From assembly GCA_963691815.1 (NCBI GenBank), contig OY829655.1, positions 30,492,271 through 30,556,270 on the forward strand: 64,000 bases of DNA. Reading direction: 5' to 3'. The notes beneath the pieces were generated by a model. It was not told the origin of the DNA, did not search any database, and worked only from the letters and a program-made list of their open reading frames with translations. Each line of letters begins with the position of its first letter. Within the stretch, counting starts at the first letter, position 1. A program made the translations under genes and the position numbers. Source of the stretch: Echiichthys vipera (lineage: Eukaryota > Chordata > Actinopteri > Perciformes > Trachinidae). Shown here piece by piece: positions 34,262 through 46,274 of this stretch.

Positions 34262-34383
34262 TCAGGACCAGCTCCTGGACCCGCTCCAGGACCCGCTCCT
34301 GGACCGGCTCCTGGACCCGCTCCTGGACCGGCTCCTGGACCGGCTCCTGGACCGGCTCCTGGACCCGCTTCTGGACCCGCACA
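34262..34383. repeat. 12-bp minisatellite (CTCCTGGACCSG), about 10 copies
   Basis: Unit alternates CTCCTGGACCCG and CTCCTGGACCGG. Probably within the arl4c 3' UTR if the polyadenylation region above is right. Confidence 0.9.
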
Positions 34384-34565
34384 CGTCTGTAAATGAACTC
34401 TGCAGAGAGGAAAAGCTACGTCACGGCTGCAGGAGCAGTCAGCAGGGCCTCACACTACACACAGCCGTCCTCCACAAACAAAATAATAAGAATAATAAAA
34501 GAGCACGGGGGCAGAGGGACCCCGAGCCACGTGCAAAATCATGGAAATGCCTCAAAGTCCTTTAG

Positions 34566-35000
34566 AGGGTCTAGAGTCCAGGGTCTAGAGTCCAGAGACC
34601 AGGGTCTAGAGTCCAGGATCTACAGTCCAGAGACAAGAGACCAGAGACTAGAGTCCAGAGACAAGAGACCAGACTCCAGGGTCTAGTCCAGAGCCCAGAG
34701 TCCAAAGCCCAGGGTCTAGAGTCCAGGGTCTAGAGTCCAGAGACCAGGGTCTAGAGTCCAGGGTCTAGTCCAGAGACCAGGGTCTAGAGTCCAGAGCCCA
34801 GAGTCCAAAGCCCAGGGTCTAGAGTCTAGGGTCTAGAGTCCAAAGCCCAGGGTCTAGAGTCCAGGGTCTAGAGTCCAGAGACCAGAGACCAGGGTCTAGT
34901 GTCCAGGATCCAGCTTCCAGAGCCCAGAGTCCAGGGTCTAGAGACCAGAGACTCGACTCCAGGGTCCGGAGACCATAGACCAGAGTCCAGGGTCCAGAGT
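34566..35000. repeat. Degenerate GGGTCTAGAGTCCAG repeat
   Basis: About thirty irregular copies of AGAGTCCAGGGTCT and AGAGACCAG units of 7-16 bp. Lies between the arl4c stop codon and its candidate polyadenylation region, so it is probably transcribed. Confidence 0.9.
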
Positions 35001-35151
35001 CCAGCAGCAGATACAGGGCCAGCCCGCTCCTCTCCCTCCCCCCTGTGCACCTGATGATGCGTTCAAGTTCTCTTTTCTGTCTCTTTTTGGTTTTTTAAAG
35101 ATCCCGCAGCGCTGCGGCGGAAACCGCTCCAGCGGACCGGAAACGCTGCTG

Positions 35152-35730
35152 TTACCGCTTCTTCTTCTGTTTCAGGGACTTCCTCCTCTTCAGGATCATC
35201 TCGTACAGTTTGTCCATGCCCTCGTGAAGCCCCTCGCCTATGATGGCGCACGCGGGTTGGATGTGATAGGTGGTGGAGGGGGTGAGCTCGTGCAGAGCCA
35301 GCTGCTTCTCGATATCCGCCACCGGGAGCGACTTGGGCAGGTCCTGTTTGTTGGCGATGACCAGCAGCGGCGTGCCCTGGTTCTCCGCGAACTTGGTGAC
35401 TTTGTGCAGTTCGGTTTTGGCCTCCTCCAGCCGGTCCACGTCCACGGAGTCCACCACGTAGATGATGCCGTCGGTGCACCGGCTGTAGGACTTCCACAGG
35501 GGCCGCAGCTTCTCCTGGCCCCCCACGTCCCAGAAATGACAGCTGATGCCCTTCGCGGTGCCGTTACTCAGCCGGATCTTCTCCGTGTTGAACCCGATGG
35601 TCGGCACCGTGTTGACAAACTCGTTAAATTTGAGTCTGTACAGGACCGTGGTCTTCCCCGCGGAGTCCAGCCCCAGCATCACGATGTGGAGGGACTGGAA
35701 GGCGGAGATGTTGGAGAAGCTGTTGCCCAT
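35152..35730 (-). CDS. arl4c: ADP-ribosylation factor-like protein 4C (ARL4C), complete single-exon gene
   Basis: A 192-residue ARF-family small GTPase, nearly identical in sequence and equal in length to vertebrate ARL4C, whose coding region is also a single exon. Visible motifs: Met-Gly-Asn start with Gly2 for N-myristoylation; P-loop GLDSAGKT at 20-27 (Lys26, Thr27); switch-1 Thr44 in PTIGFNTE; DVGGQE at 68-73 with Gln72; NKQD at 127-130; CAI at 161-163; and a lysine/arginine-rich tail from 181 to 192 (KRRKSLKQKKKR), which in this family binds membrane lipids and acts as a nuclear signal. Known family role: at the plasma membrane it recruits cytohesin ARF exchange factors and affects actin, ARF6 and filamin-linked migration. 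The start fits a good Kozak context (GAC before ATG, G after). Stop is TAA at 35152-35154. It lies in a GC-rich CpG region, unlike its AT- and repeat-rich surroundings. The teleost paralog letter cannot be fixed. Long open frames on the other strand here are shadows. Confidence 0.97.
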   Translation of the reverse strand: MGNSFSNISAFQSLHIVMLGLDSAGKTTVLYRLKFNEFVNTVPTIGFNTEKIRLSNGTAKGISCHFWDVGGQEKLRPLWKSYSRCTDGIIYVVDSVDVDRLEEAKTELHKVTKFAENQGTPLLVIANKQDLPKSLPVADIEKQLALHELTPSTTYHIQPACAIIGEGLHEGMDKLYEMILKRRKSLKQKKKR

Positions 35731-36370
35731 GTCTGCGTCTCTTCTCTCCCCTGCAGCAGGAGAGGGAGTGTTTTTTTAATCCAGACTTCAAAAACGAAAC
35801 AGCTCCGGTGCTCAGATCCAGAGCATTAATCCCCGGGTGGAGAGTGCGCAGGCCCCGGTGCGCTCTGGATGCCCGATCGGCCCTCAGAAGCAGCAGCGGC
35901 AGCGGCGGCGGCTGCGGCGGGGGACGCGGTGCGCCTCGGCAGGACGCAGCGCGCCGTTCATTAGTATTCTCCTCACGCACTCACATCCATCTGGACACGG
36001 AGACGCTCCACGGTCACCGGGCTCCTCCGGGACCGTGCGGGTCACACACACACCTTCCCCAGCCCTGAAGAACCCCCTTAATCCAGCCTCTGCAGGATCA
36101 AACAGTCCCCTCTGGAGCTGCTCCTCTCCGGCTGGTGTCTGCGCCCCCGCTGCTCTGCTGCTGGTCGTACCGGAGAAAATCCCCGTGCACCGGCTGCTGT
36201 CCTGTCGGTCTGTGCAGCTGCTCTCTCTCCCTCCCCTCTCTCTCTGTCTCTCCCTCTCTCTCTGTGGCGAGGAGGAACAAAACAAGACCGCAAAACAAGA
36301 GGCGGCCCCGCTTCGCTCCACCCCGCAGGGACCTGTGCCAATGAGGCGGCGCGTCCTCAAACACCGGGGC
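35731..36370 (-). promoter_or_regulatory. arl4c: CpG-rich 5' UTR and promoter region of arl4c
   Basis: GC- and CpG-rich sequence continues about 640 bp upstream of the arl4c start and ends near a GGGGCGGAG GC box (36364-36372) and an inverted CCAAT box (CCAATGAGG at 36339 on the plus strand). No TATA box is evident, which fits a CpG-island promoter. CT-rich runs (CTCTCTCTGTCTCTCCC) at 36220-36265 lie inside. The transcription start is not determined. Open frames on both strands are a GC effect. Confidence 0.6.
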
Positions 36371-36384
36371 GGAGTTCACGCCAC

Positions 36385-36470
36385 AGATTTCACCTCAATC
36401 TGATTTCATCTCAATCTGATTTCATCTCAATCTGATTTCATCTCAATCTGATTTCCTCTCAAATCTGATC
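36385..36470. repeat. 16-bp repeat (TTTCATCTCAATCTGA), about 5 copies
   Basis: Five near-perfect units just upstream of the arl4c CpG region. Confidence 0.9.
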
Positions 36471-36539
36471 TTTATTAGAGTTCCTGTCTGAACCGACACA
36501 GCACAACTGTCAGGGGCCTTTGGTGGTTTTTATCATGAC

Positions 36540-37060
36540 CTTTACCTGTAAATATTACGTGTTTTTCTCTAAATATTACGACTTTTCCTGTAAATATTAT
36601 ACTTTTCTGTAAATATGTGTTTTTATCGAATTATTGTGACTTTTTTCTGTTAATGCTAAGTGTTTTTTTCTAAGTATTATGAATTTTCACGTTGATATTG
36701 CGTGTTTTTCTCTAAATGTTATGACTTTCTCTAAATATTACGACTATTTTTCTCCAAATATTATGACTTTTCCCCGGAAATATTGTGTTTTTTCTTCTTA
36801 ACATTGTGACTTTTTTCCCTAAATACCATCACCTTTTTTCTTTAAATATTCTAACTATTTTCTGCGAATACTAGTGACTTTTTCACGTAAATATTGTGTT
36901 TTTTTCTCTTAATATTGTGACTTTTTTCCTCTAAACATCATCACTTTTTTAATTAAATATCATGACTATTTTCTGTAAATACTAGTGACTTTTTCACGTA
37001 AATATTGCGTGTTTTTACCTCTTAATATTATGACATTTTTCTTTAAATATGCCGACTTAA
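36540..37060. repeat. AT-rich degenerate TAAATATTRYGACTTTTTTCTC repeat
   Basis: About twenty diverged copies of a 20-28-bp unit containing TAAATATT and GACTTTTT. Similar in composition to the 33.4-33.8-kb repeat on the other side of arl4c, but in opposite sense. Confidence 0.8.
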
Positions 37061-37384
37061 AAAAAAAAAATGACAACCACACAAACACACAATGCACTTT
37101 CAGGAGAGAGCAGAATAAATGACATGAACAAAAACAAGAACACGACACAAACTGAAGGATTATAACATGACACAGCAGTAAACACAGCACCAAAGGGTGA
37201 ATCAGGACACAACAAGAAGAAATAAAGGATAAAGTGAATAATAAAGTGATTTATCAGGGAAGGATCCACTAATATCATGGAATATTTCCTTATAAGGACA
37301 ATTATAAGTAAATTAGAGCCTTATATTTAATATTACATCTTTAAGAGAGAAATCAGAGTGTAAAAGATAAATTCACACACACTG
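37061..37384. other. Unannotated AT-rich sequence
   Basis: No gene recognised. Confidence 0.5.
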
Positions 37385-37990
37385 GGATCTGCCCTGAGAC
37401 TCCTCCCACACGCATGCGCGTTAGAACAACAACAAAACGCGTCACACAAGCGCGTGCTAGCAGTTAGCATTAGCAGCAACAGCCGAAAATAAACTCTGTG
37501 GTGGATAAAAGTTAATGTTACTCACAGGTTGTGTTCAGCAGGAAACTCTCCACACGTTTAATCCACTTTCACGATGTTTGAGGCGCGGATTTAACCGTCA
37601 GGAGCAAGAAGCTGACGCCGAGCTACGAACGAACTACATCTCCCAGAGGCCTCCGCCTGGTTTCTCTCGTGCGACGTGATGACGTTTGTAGTCTATTAGC
37701 CGCTTGTTAGCAACAGCCGTTTTAAAAGACACGTACACGCTTCGGAATCCACAACTGACGTTTTAACTCACGTATTTTATCGCGTAGAACAAAATGTTGT
37801 AAATATATTTAATCTTTTTTAACCTCAAACCTTTTTTAAGGCGTTAAATCAAAGCTCCATTCAAAAGTAACTGGCTTAGAGGCGAACAAGGCTGCTGTCA
37901 ATCATATCCGCGGAACATCCAATCACAACAAGCCGAGGCAACGACAGTTAGCCAATCACAGTGCAGGAGGGCGGGACAAGGCGGAACACT
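37385..37990 (-). promoter_or_regulatory. Orphan CpG-type promoter with a non-coding first exon
   Basis: The stretch holds housekeeping-promoter motifs: ACTACATCTCCCAGAGGCC (37633-37651), close to the ZNF143/SBS motif; GCATGCGCG (37413-37421) and GCGCATGCG (37999-38007), NRF1-like; two CCAAT boxes (about 37918 and 37953) and GGGCGGG near 37970. On the minus strand an exon-like segment ends at ACAACCT|GTGAGTAAC (donor GT at 37534-37533), a strong 5' splice site. No usable start codon lies in that exon. The gene it serves is not identified; an upstream exon of arl4c, a lncRNA, or a gene left of the window are all possible. Confidence 0.45.
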
Positions 37991-38029
37991 GTTGATCTGC
38001 GCATGCGTAATGAAGTTTGATGTGGAAAA

Positions 38030-38560
38030 CAATAAATGCGGAAATAAATAAATAAATGAATAAATAAATAAATGATTAAATTAATGCTGAAATACATGAA
38101 TAAATAAATACATGCAGAAATAATGAAATACATGAATTAATTAATACTGAAATAAATAATTACAAAAAATAAATGTTTAAATAAATAAAATAATAAATGA
38201 ATGCCTTACATTGTTACATTTCTACATTTTTGTTCACCTTCATTTCATTATTTCTGTATTTCTGTGTCTACATGTTATTGAGGGAGCAGGTCCTGTTTAT
38301 TCATGCTTTTATTCATTTATTTAATTATTCCTGTATTTATTTTTAAATTTTCATTAAAGCATTCATTTATTTATTCTATATTCATTTAATTATCCCTGTA
38401 TTTTTTTTTTTTTATTAAAGCATTTATTTATTTAATTATTCCTGTATTTATTTACATGTTTATTTCAGCACTCATTCATTTATTTATTCCTGTATTTATT
38501 TAAGTGTTCCTGTATTTATTTACATGTTTATTTCTGCATGTATTGATTGTCACCAACCCA
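38030..38560. repeat. AT-rich inverted simple repeat (AAATAAATGAAT / ATTCATTTATTT)
   Basis: The first 190 bp is rich in AAATAAAT and AATACATGAA, while 38290-38550 is rich in the inverse (ATTCATTTATTT, CTGTATTTATTTACATG). Together they could fold back. May be an old hairpin element or simple-sequence DNA. Confidence 0.65.
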
Positions 38561-39759
38561 GTGTTCATCTGCAGACGTGATGAGTCGTGGGCGCCATCTT
38601 CTGGTGCACGCGAGGAAACAACGTTTTTATTTATTATTAATTATTTCAGATGTGTTTTAGGGGCATTTTGGAAACAATCTTTACAATAAAAAAGTGGATA
38701 AAAACATGAATAATGAGCCTTTTTCTCTGTTCTCATGTTTCTCACAACAAAACTAATAAATTAATTAGATTCCTATAATAGATTGAATTGATTTCAGACA
38801 CATGTATCAGAATAAAACCATAAATAATCACTGCACAAATCCACAGTGGGTAAAACTCACGCACACAATTTTTCCAATGTTTCAAAAAGTGAGAATTATA
38901 ATATTTATTCATCTTTATTTCACTGAACCAAAGATCAGATGGGAGGAAATGAAACTATTAAATAGTTTTTTGACAATAAAGAGATGAAAAATAGGATCAT
39001 ACTGATAATAAAGAGTCAAATCCAATATAATAACTGAATTAGACCTGAAACCATAACTGTGATACTGAATATTTCACTTCTGCTTGAACTGAATCAAGTT
39101 TCTGCTCCTTCTTCATCTTTATAAAGAAATATATAATATAAATAAACTTTGTTCACTTTTAATTTTGAAATAAATAAAAACACATGGAAAACACTGGTTC
39201 CTTCAGAGGCGTGGGTCTGTTTGTGTAAACGTGAGATTTTACTGCACAACATGATTTAATAAAACATCTCTAGATTTGAACATTTCATTCAAACATTACA
39301 GAAAAGGTGTCACACAGAAATGTTGCAGCGAGCACAAGAACAGGACTGTTTTTAATCATTTTGTGTTCATTTTTAGTGACTTTGCCTTTATTTTAGGTCT
39401 TTTTGTGTCTATTTTAGTAATTTTGTGTCTTTCTTTTGTATATTTAAAGAACCATTTCAGACACCAGTGATGTCTTAAAGGTTTGACTCACTTTACCCAA
39501 CACAAAGTGTTTTAGTGTCTTTTTTTAGGCTCTTTTATTTATTCACATTTCCTCTGCTTTGTAATGGACAATAAAGTTTCTGTGATTCTGAAATCATTTG
39601 TGTTAAAGTCACTGACGTCACAGTTTCACGGTGACGTCAGTCACTTTGATGTTTCACCTGTAACCATTAAATTATTAACACTTTTCTGTGTTTATGTGTT
39701 TTTATCTGAACTGCAGCAAAGTCGAGGTTTGAAGCCGCGTGAAGAGGAAGTAAAGGAAC
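38561..39759. other. Unannotated AT-rich intergenic sequence
   Basis: No gene recognised. GCGCCATCTTCTGGTGC at 38590 is a weak CTCF-like match. A short patch at 39345-39440 belongs to the AGTCATTTTG repeat class. Confidence 0.45.
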
Positions 39760-39763
39760 AGCT

Positions 39764-40770
39764 TTCAGAATAAAAGAGCACTTTTCAGAATAAAAGAGCA
39801 GCTTTCAGAATAAAAGAGCACTTTTCAGAATAAAAGAGCAGTTTTCAGAATAAAAGAGCAGCTTTCAGAATAAAAGAGCCCTTTTCAGAATAAAAGAGCA
39901 CTTTTCAGAATAAAAGAGCACTTTTCAGAATAAAAGAGCACTTTTCAGAATAAAAGAGCAGCTTTCAAAATAAAAGAGCACTTTTCAGAATAAAAGAGCA
40001 CTTTTCAGAATAACAGAGCAGCTTTCAGAATAAAAGAGTAGTTTTCAGAGTAAAAGAGCACTTTTCAGAATAAAAGAGCAGCTTTCAGAATAAAAGAGCA
40101 GCTTTCAGAATAAAAGAGCAGCTTTCAGAATAAAAGAGCACTTTTCAGAATAAAAGAGCAGTTTTCAGAATAAAAGAGCAGCTTTCAGAATAAAAGAGCA
40201 GTTTTCAGAATAAAAGAGCACTTTTCAGAATAAAAGAGCACTTTTCAGAATAAAAGAGCAGCTTTCAGAATAAAAGAGCACTTTTCAGAATAAAAGAGCA
40301 CTTTTCAGAATAAAAGAGCACTTTTCAGAATAAGAGAGCAGCTTTCAGAATAAAAGAGCAGCTTTCAGAATAAAAGAGCACTTTTCAGAATAAAAGAGCA
40401 CTTTTCAGAATAAAAGAGCAGCTTTCAGAATAAAAGAGCAGCTTTCAGAATAAAAGAGCACTTTTCAGAATAAAAGAGCACTTTTCAGAATAAAAGAGAG
40501 CACTTTTCAGAATAAAAGAGCACTTCTCAGAATAAAAGAGCACTTTTCAGAATAAAAGAGAGCACTTTTCAGAATAAAAGAGAGCACTTTTCAGAATAAA
40601 AGAGAGCACTTTTCAGAATAAAAGGGCACTTTTCAGAATAAAAGAGAGCACTTTTCAGAATAAAAGAGCACTTCTCAGAATAAAAGAGCACTTTTCAGAA
40701 TAAAAGAGAGCACTTTTCAGAATAAAAGGGCACTTTTCAGAATAAAAGAGCAGCTTTCAGAATAAAAGAG
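39764..40770 (+). repeat. 20-bp minisatellite with AATAAA in nearly every unit, about 50 copies
   Basis: Unit CAGAATAAAAGAGCASYTTT. Two main variants (CACTTTTC and CAGCTTTC) alternate irregularly, and from about 40490 an extra AG gives 22-bp units. Almost every unit has AATAAA on the plus strand; a few are mutated (AATAAC near 40010, AATAAG near 40330). Confidence 0.97.
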
Positions 40771-40840
40771 TCAAAGTCCTGAGTTCTGGATTGAAATGTT
40801 CCTCACATTGAAACAGGAGCATCTGCAGTTCTGCTTTCAT

Positions 40841-40854
40841 CCACCAGAGGGCAC
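40841..40854 (+). promoter_or_regulatory. Candidate CTCF site
   Basis: CCACCAGAGGGCAC matches the CTCF core CCASYAGRKGGCRS at all positions. It lies in the 90-bp unique spacer between the AATAAA array and a long (CA)n block. Confidence 0.4.
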
Positions 40855-40860
40855 ACTGGT

Positions 40861-41277
<417 letters not shown>

Positions 41278-41884
41278 TTCCGTCACCTTTAGACTAAACG
41301 TAACTTCAAAATCTTTGAAAACATCCCGAACACACGAGTGACTCATGGTGTCGTCATGGTGTCGTCATGGTGACGAGAGTCGGCCATTTTTGATCAGGGT
41401 TCACATCAGTCTGGTCTCTGAGCCGGGGGCTGATGAGGACTTCACAGTGAGATCTGCTCCGTCTCACACATTCACACACGTTCAGAACGACTCCAGAGTG
41501 TTTTCTGAAAGTGTTTTCATCTCCAGCTCTGACGGAGACGCCGCGGAAACTGTTCTGCAGCAAAGACGAGTGACGCAACGCAGGCCCGCGCCTGTGAAAC
41601 CACGTTCAGGGACTCCAGGGCGGTCAGGGCCGTCAGGGCCACCAGGGCGGAGCTCGCACTCCATCAGGGAGTCACGTCTTCACAACGCAGACAGAGGCTA
41701 TCCCAGCTTGCACTACGGCCACGCACGTACCCTGAGCCAACGGGCCCGTGGGCACAGACCTGTCAGAGCCCCCCCACCCCCCCAAAAAACACACACACAC
41801 ACAAACACACACTCTGTCTACAGCAACAAGACTCCCACATTCAAAGAGTCGACACTTAGTCCTTTTGTTTCTCTGTGTCGACAT
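41278..41884. other. Unannotated sequence
   Basis: No gene recognised. A 261-codon open frame starting at 41345 is produced largely by the following repeat. A short CA run with preceding C and A runs lies at 41768-41812. Confidence 0.5.
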
Positions 41885-42125
41885 TTTACCTCCATTTTTA
41901 GTCATTTTGCATCTTTATGTGGTGGTTTTGCATCTATTTTTAGTCATTTTGCATCTTTTTGTGGTGGTTTTGGATCTATTTTTAGTCATTTTGCATCTTT
42001 TTGTGGTGGTTTTGCATCTATTTTGAGTCATTTTGCATCTTTTTATGGTGGTTTTGCATCTATTTTTACTCATTTTGCATCTTTTTGTGGTGGTTTTGCA
42101 TCTATTTTTAGTCATTTTGCTTCTT
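41885..42125 (+). repeat. 42-bp repeat array, first block (about 5.5 copies)
   Basis: Unit CATTTTGCATCTTTTTGTGG then TGGTTTTGCATCTATTTTTA and GT. Length is a multiple of three, so all frames stay open. Confidence 0.95.
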
Positions 42126-42949
<824 letters not shown>

Positions 42950-43760
42950 TGTTAGTCATTTTGCATCTTTTTTTAGTCATTTTGCATCTTTTTGTGCTGG
43001 TTTTGCATCTATTTTTAGTCATTTTGCATCTTTTTGTGGTGGTTTTCCATCTATTTTTAGTCATTTTGCATCTTTTTGTGCTGGTTTTGCATCTATTTTT
43101 AGTCATTTTGCATCTTTTTGTGGTAGTTTTGCATCTATTTTTAGTCATTTTGCATCTTTTTGTGGTGGTTTTCCATCTATTTTTGGTCATTTTGCATCTT
43201 TTTGTGGTGGTTTTCCATCTATTTTTAGTCATTTTGCATCTTTTTGTGGTGGTTTTCCATCTATTTTTAGTCATTTTGCATCTTTTTGTGCTGGTTTTGC
43301 ATCTATTTTTAGTCATTTTGCATCTTTTTGTGGTAGTTTTGCATCTATTTTTAGTAATTTTGCATCTTTTTGTGGTGGTTTTCCATCTATTTTTGGTCAT
43401 TTTGCATCTTTTTGTGGTGGTTTTCCATCTATTTTTAGTCATTTTGCATCTTTTTGTGGTGGTTTTGCATCTATTTTGAGTCATTTTGCATCTTTTTGTG
43501 GTGGTTTTGCATCTATTTTTAGTCATTTTGCATCTTTTTGTGCTGGTTTTGCATCTATTTTTAGTCATTTTGCATCTTTTTGTGCTGGTTTTGCATCTAT
43601 TTTTAGTCATTTTGCATCTTTTTGTGCTGGTTTTGCATCTATTTTTAGTCATTTTGCATCTTTTTGTGGTGGTTTTGCATCTATTTTTAGTCATTTTGCA
43701 TCTTTTTGTGCTGGTTTTGCATCTATTTTTACTCATTTTGCATCTTTTTGTGGTGGTTGT
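42950..43760 (+). repeat. 42-bp repeat array, second block (about 19 copies)
   Basis: Same unit as 41885-42125. Variants at fixed sites (TGGTGG, TGCTGG, TGGTAG; GCATC or CCATC) recur in blocks. It yields a 384-codon open frame reading FSHFASFCGGFASI per unit and a lysine-rich frame on the minus strand. Both are repeat artefacts: neither has a start context, signal or any known domain. Confidence 0.95.
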
Positions 43761-44629
43761 TATATTAAAAAACTGTCTCCATGGATTATTTTGATGTATG
43801 AAAGTGCAGAAAAAGACCCTGGGATTATTTTACGCTGGAATTACACTTTAAATTCTTATAAACCTTTGCCCAAAAAAGTGTTTTGGTTCCACCCTCACCC
43901 TCCTGAGAGGAGCTGGGGTTCAAAAGGTTTGAGACGTTTTAACATCACGTTTAAAACACGTCAGTTTAAACCCACTGGTGCATCATCACGCCAAGAAATC
44001 AGTAGTCAGCTGCGTTACCACTTCTCCTCATGAACAGGTTTGAACGACACCAAACCAAACTGTTAAATCTACGGTTAAAAGACGAACAGGCAACAAAGTG
44101 TAATTCACACCAGACACGTCTGTTGGGAACGATCTTCAGTTTGTGTTTCAGCATTTAGACGGATCCTGTGAGGAAAGAACAACAGGGGACGTCTGAGTGC
44201 TGTTTGCACAGAGCACCCGTCTGTCAAACATCTGCACACGTCTGCATCACGAAGCAGGAATTCATCACCTCCACGAGGAAAAAGACTCCAGTCAGAGTCC
44301 AGGCGGAGCGGTGACGCACGCAGAGAACCACCCACACACCCACACACGTCCAGCTCGAGGACAAAGTCATCTGCGGCTGTTTGCAGAGGTGAGCAGCCTC
44401 GTGCACACAGCACACGCTCGGGTCATTAACACCTCCTGTTGGATACAAATGAGAAACACTGATGTGAAAATGAGGAGCTGCAGGTGTCTCTGAAGGTCCC
44501 ACAGCGATTAGTCTGTGAATGAAATGATGAACTCATGTTTTTCATTTAGCTGACAACGTTTTTTAAATGTATGTGCCCCGAGACACGTGAGCCAGGTGGA
44601 TCTGTCCAGGAAGGAGTCACCACTTCAGT
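43761..44629. other. Unannotated sequence
   Basis: No gene recognised. Confidence 0.5.
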
Positions 44630-44890
44630 TAACGTATGATGATCAACAACGTACATAAACAACGATATATGTGAACGATGACGCATATAAACGTTAATGT
44701 ATGTGAACAACCATATATGTGAACAATGAGGTGTATGAGTGACAACAACGAATGTGAACGTCGAAGTATATGAGCGACATATGAAAAAACGACACAAGAA
44801 CGATGATTTCTATGAACGACGATGACGTATATAAAAAAAGAATCATATGATCGCTGACATATATGAAAAACGATTTCTATGAACTGCGTC
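44630..44890. repeat. Degenerate ATATATGTGAACRACGAT repeat
   Basis: About twelve irregular copies of an 18-24-bp unit with GTGAACGATGACG, CATATATGTGAAC and TATAAAC elements. Confidence 0.7.
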
Positions 44891-46270
44891 GTACGTCTTT
44901 CAGGACACTGCGTCGTGTAAATTTCGCACGATAACAATCACATCTTTGCTTTGAAGTAACACGTAACTGCGCTGCATTAGCTTCCTGTTTGTGTGACGCA
45001 CCAACGGCCGACAGACTCTACGTTCTCACGCAGAACCTGTGCACAGGGATCAGGACCAGAGGGGAGGCCTTTCATTGTTTCTGCAGAGCCTCGTCGCTAG
45101 AAGGAGTAAAAACCCGACAGCAGCATGTCGTCCCGTCACCTGGTGACACCTCACAGACCCGGGGACCTATTTTGTTGCAGACTGAACTCCTTCAAGACGT
45201 AAAAAGTGGAGGAGTGGATGAAAAATGAAGGGACGAGGGGTTTTTGAGAGCTAATTGTGCCGCTGTTGTTTCCCTTGTGGCCCCTCAGCTCACATCCTTC
45301 ATGGACGTTCATCTGCAGCCAGACGGATGACAGACTCTGCATATATTCTCCGTTTGTTGTCTCTCAATCATCACATGTCTTTCTCTCTCCCTCACACACA
45401 AAGGTTGCTATGGAGATTCGCATGCTGTGCTCTGGAGGTTGCCATGGCACCGGCTTTTACTCGGCGCAGAGGGTTTTGTCGGCGCGGCGGCCGCTCTCCC
45501 TCCTCCGGCACCTCAAAACAAAATGAATAACACAGTTTGGTTTGTGCCTGTTGATGTTTACTGACTCCTGAAATGGATCGTAATGACTGAGGAGGAGGAA
45601 GAGGAGGATGTGGGCGAGACGGAGAGCGATGAGCTATGATCTGATGATTGCAAAACAGCCCTGAAGTGGCTGAGAGCGCCGGCGTGCTGAGCTGCAGCCT
45701 CTCCTCAGCTCCACACAGGCGGGAAAATACTACTTATTATTTCAGTCATGCTGTTTTTACCATAAACTCTCAGCGTCAGCCGCCCGTACTCGAGCTGTCC
45801 ATGCGTTAAAAATGCAAACGCTCCCTCTGTGTCTTTGGTGTACATTAAAAGAGAGTCAGGGGAGCCCACGGAGACACGTCCGCAGATTAATCGTCTGGAT
45901 CCACTGAAATTTAACAACCAGTGAGACGTTACTTTAGATTTTCAGGCCGCTTCCTCTCCGCCCCTGTGATGTTTTATTCTGTTTGTCACTTAGTCGAGCC
46001 TCGCTGACGTTCAAACGGGAGGAAGTCAGATACTAAAAATACATTCAGCTCCTTTATCGAGCAAGTTTCTGCTTCGGGAATCGAACGTCCCACACTAAGA
46101 CCGGGAGAAGTTGGATGGGAGGAGTGCAACGTGGAGAACAAGTTTAACACTGTGGGAACTTTAAGTGAATTAAAAAGTAAACGTGACCTAAAAGGTGTCT
46201 GGTTTGGGCAACAGGAGGATTCAAACGCAGTCAGGGAACAGTAAACGCTTTATTTCTGACACTGTTTCCT
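44891..46270. other. Unannotated intergenic sequence
   Basis: No gene recognised. GGTTGCTATGGAGA and GGTTGCCATGGCACC (45404-45450) are RFX-X-box-like. Short open frames around 45255-45530 have no familiar motif. Confidence 0.45.
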
Positions 46271-46274
46271 TCAT

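Noticed and set aside
35224..35829. 201-codon frame antisense to arl4c, and several frames at 35800-36400
   Set aside because: Shadow of a highly conserved coding sequence and of a CpG-rich region; no independent evidence.
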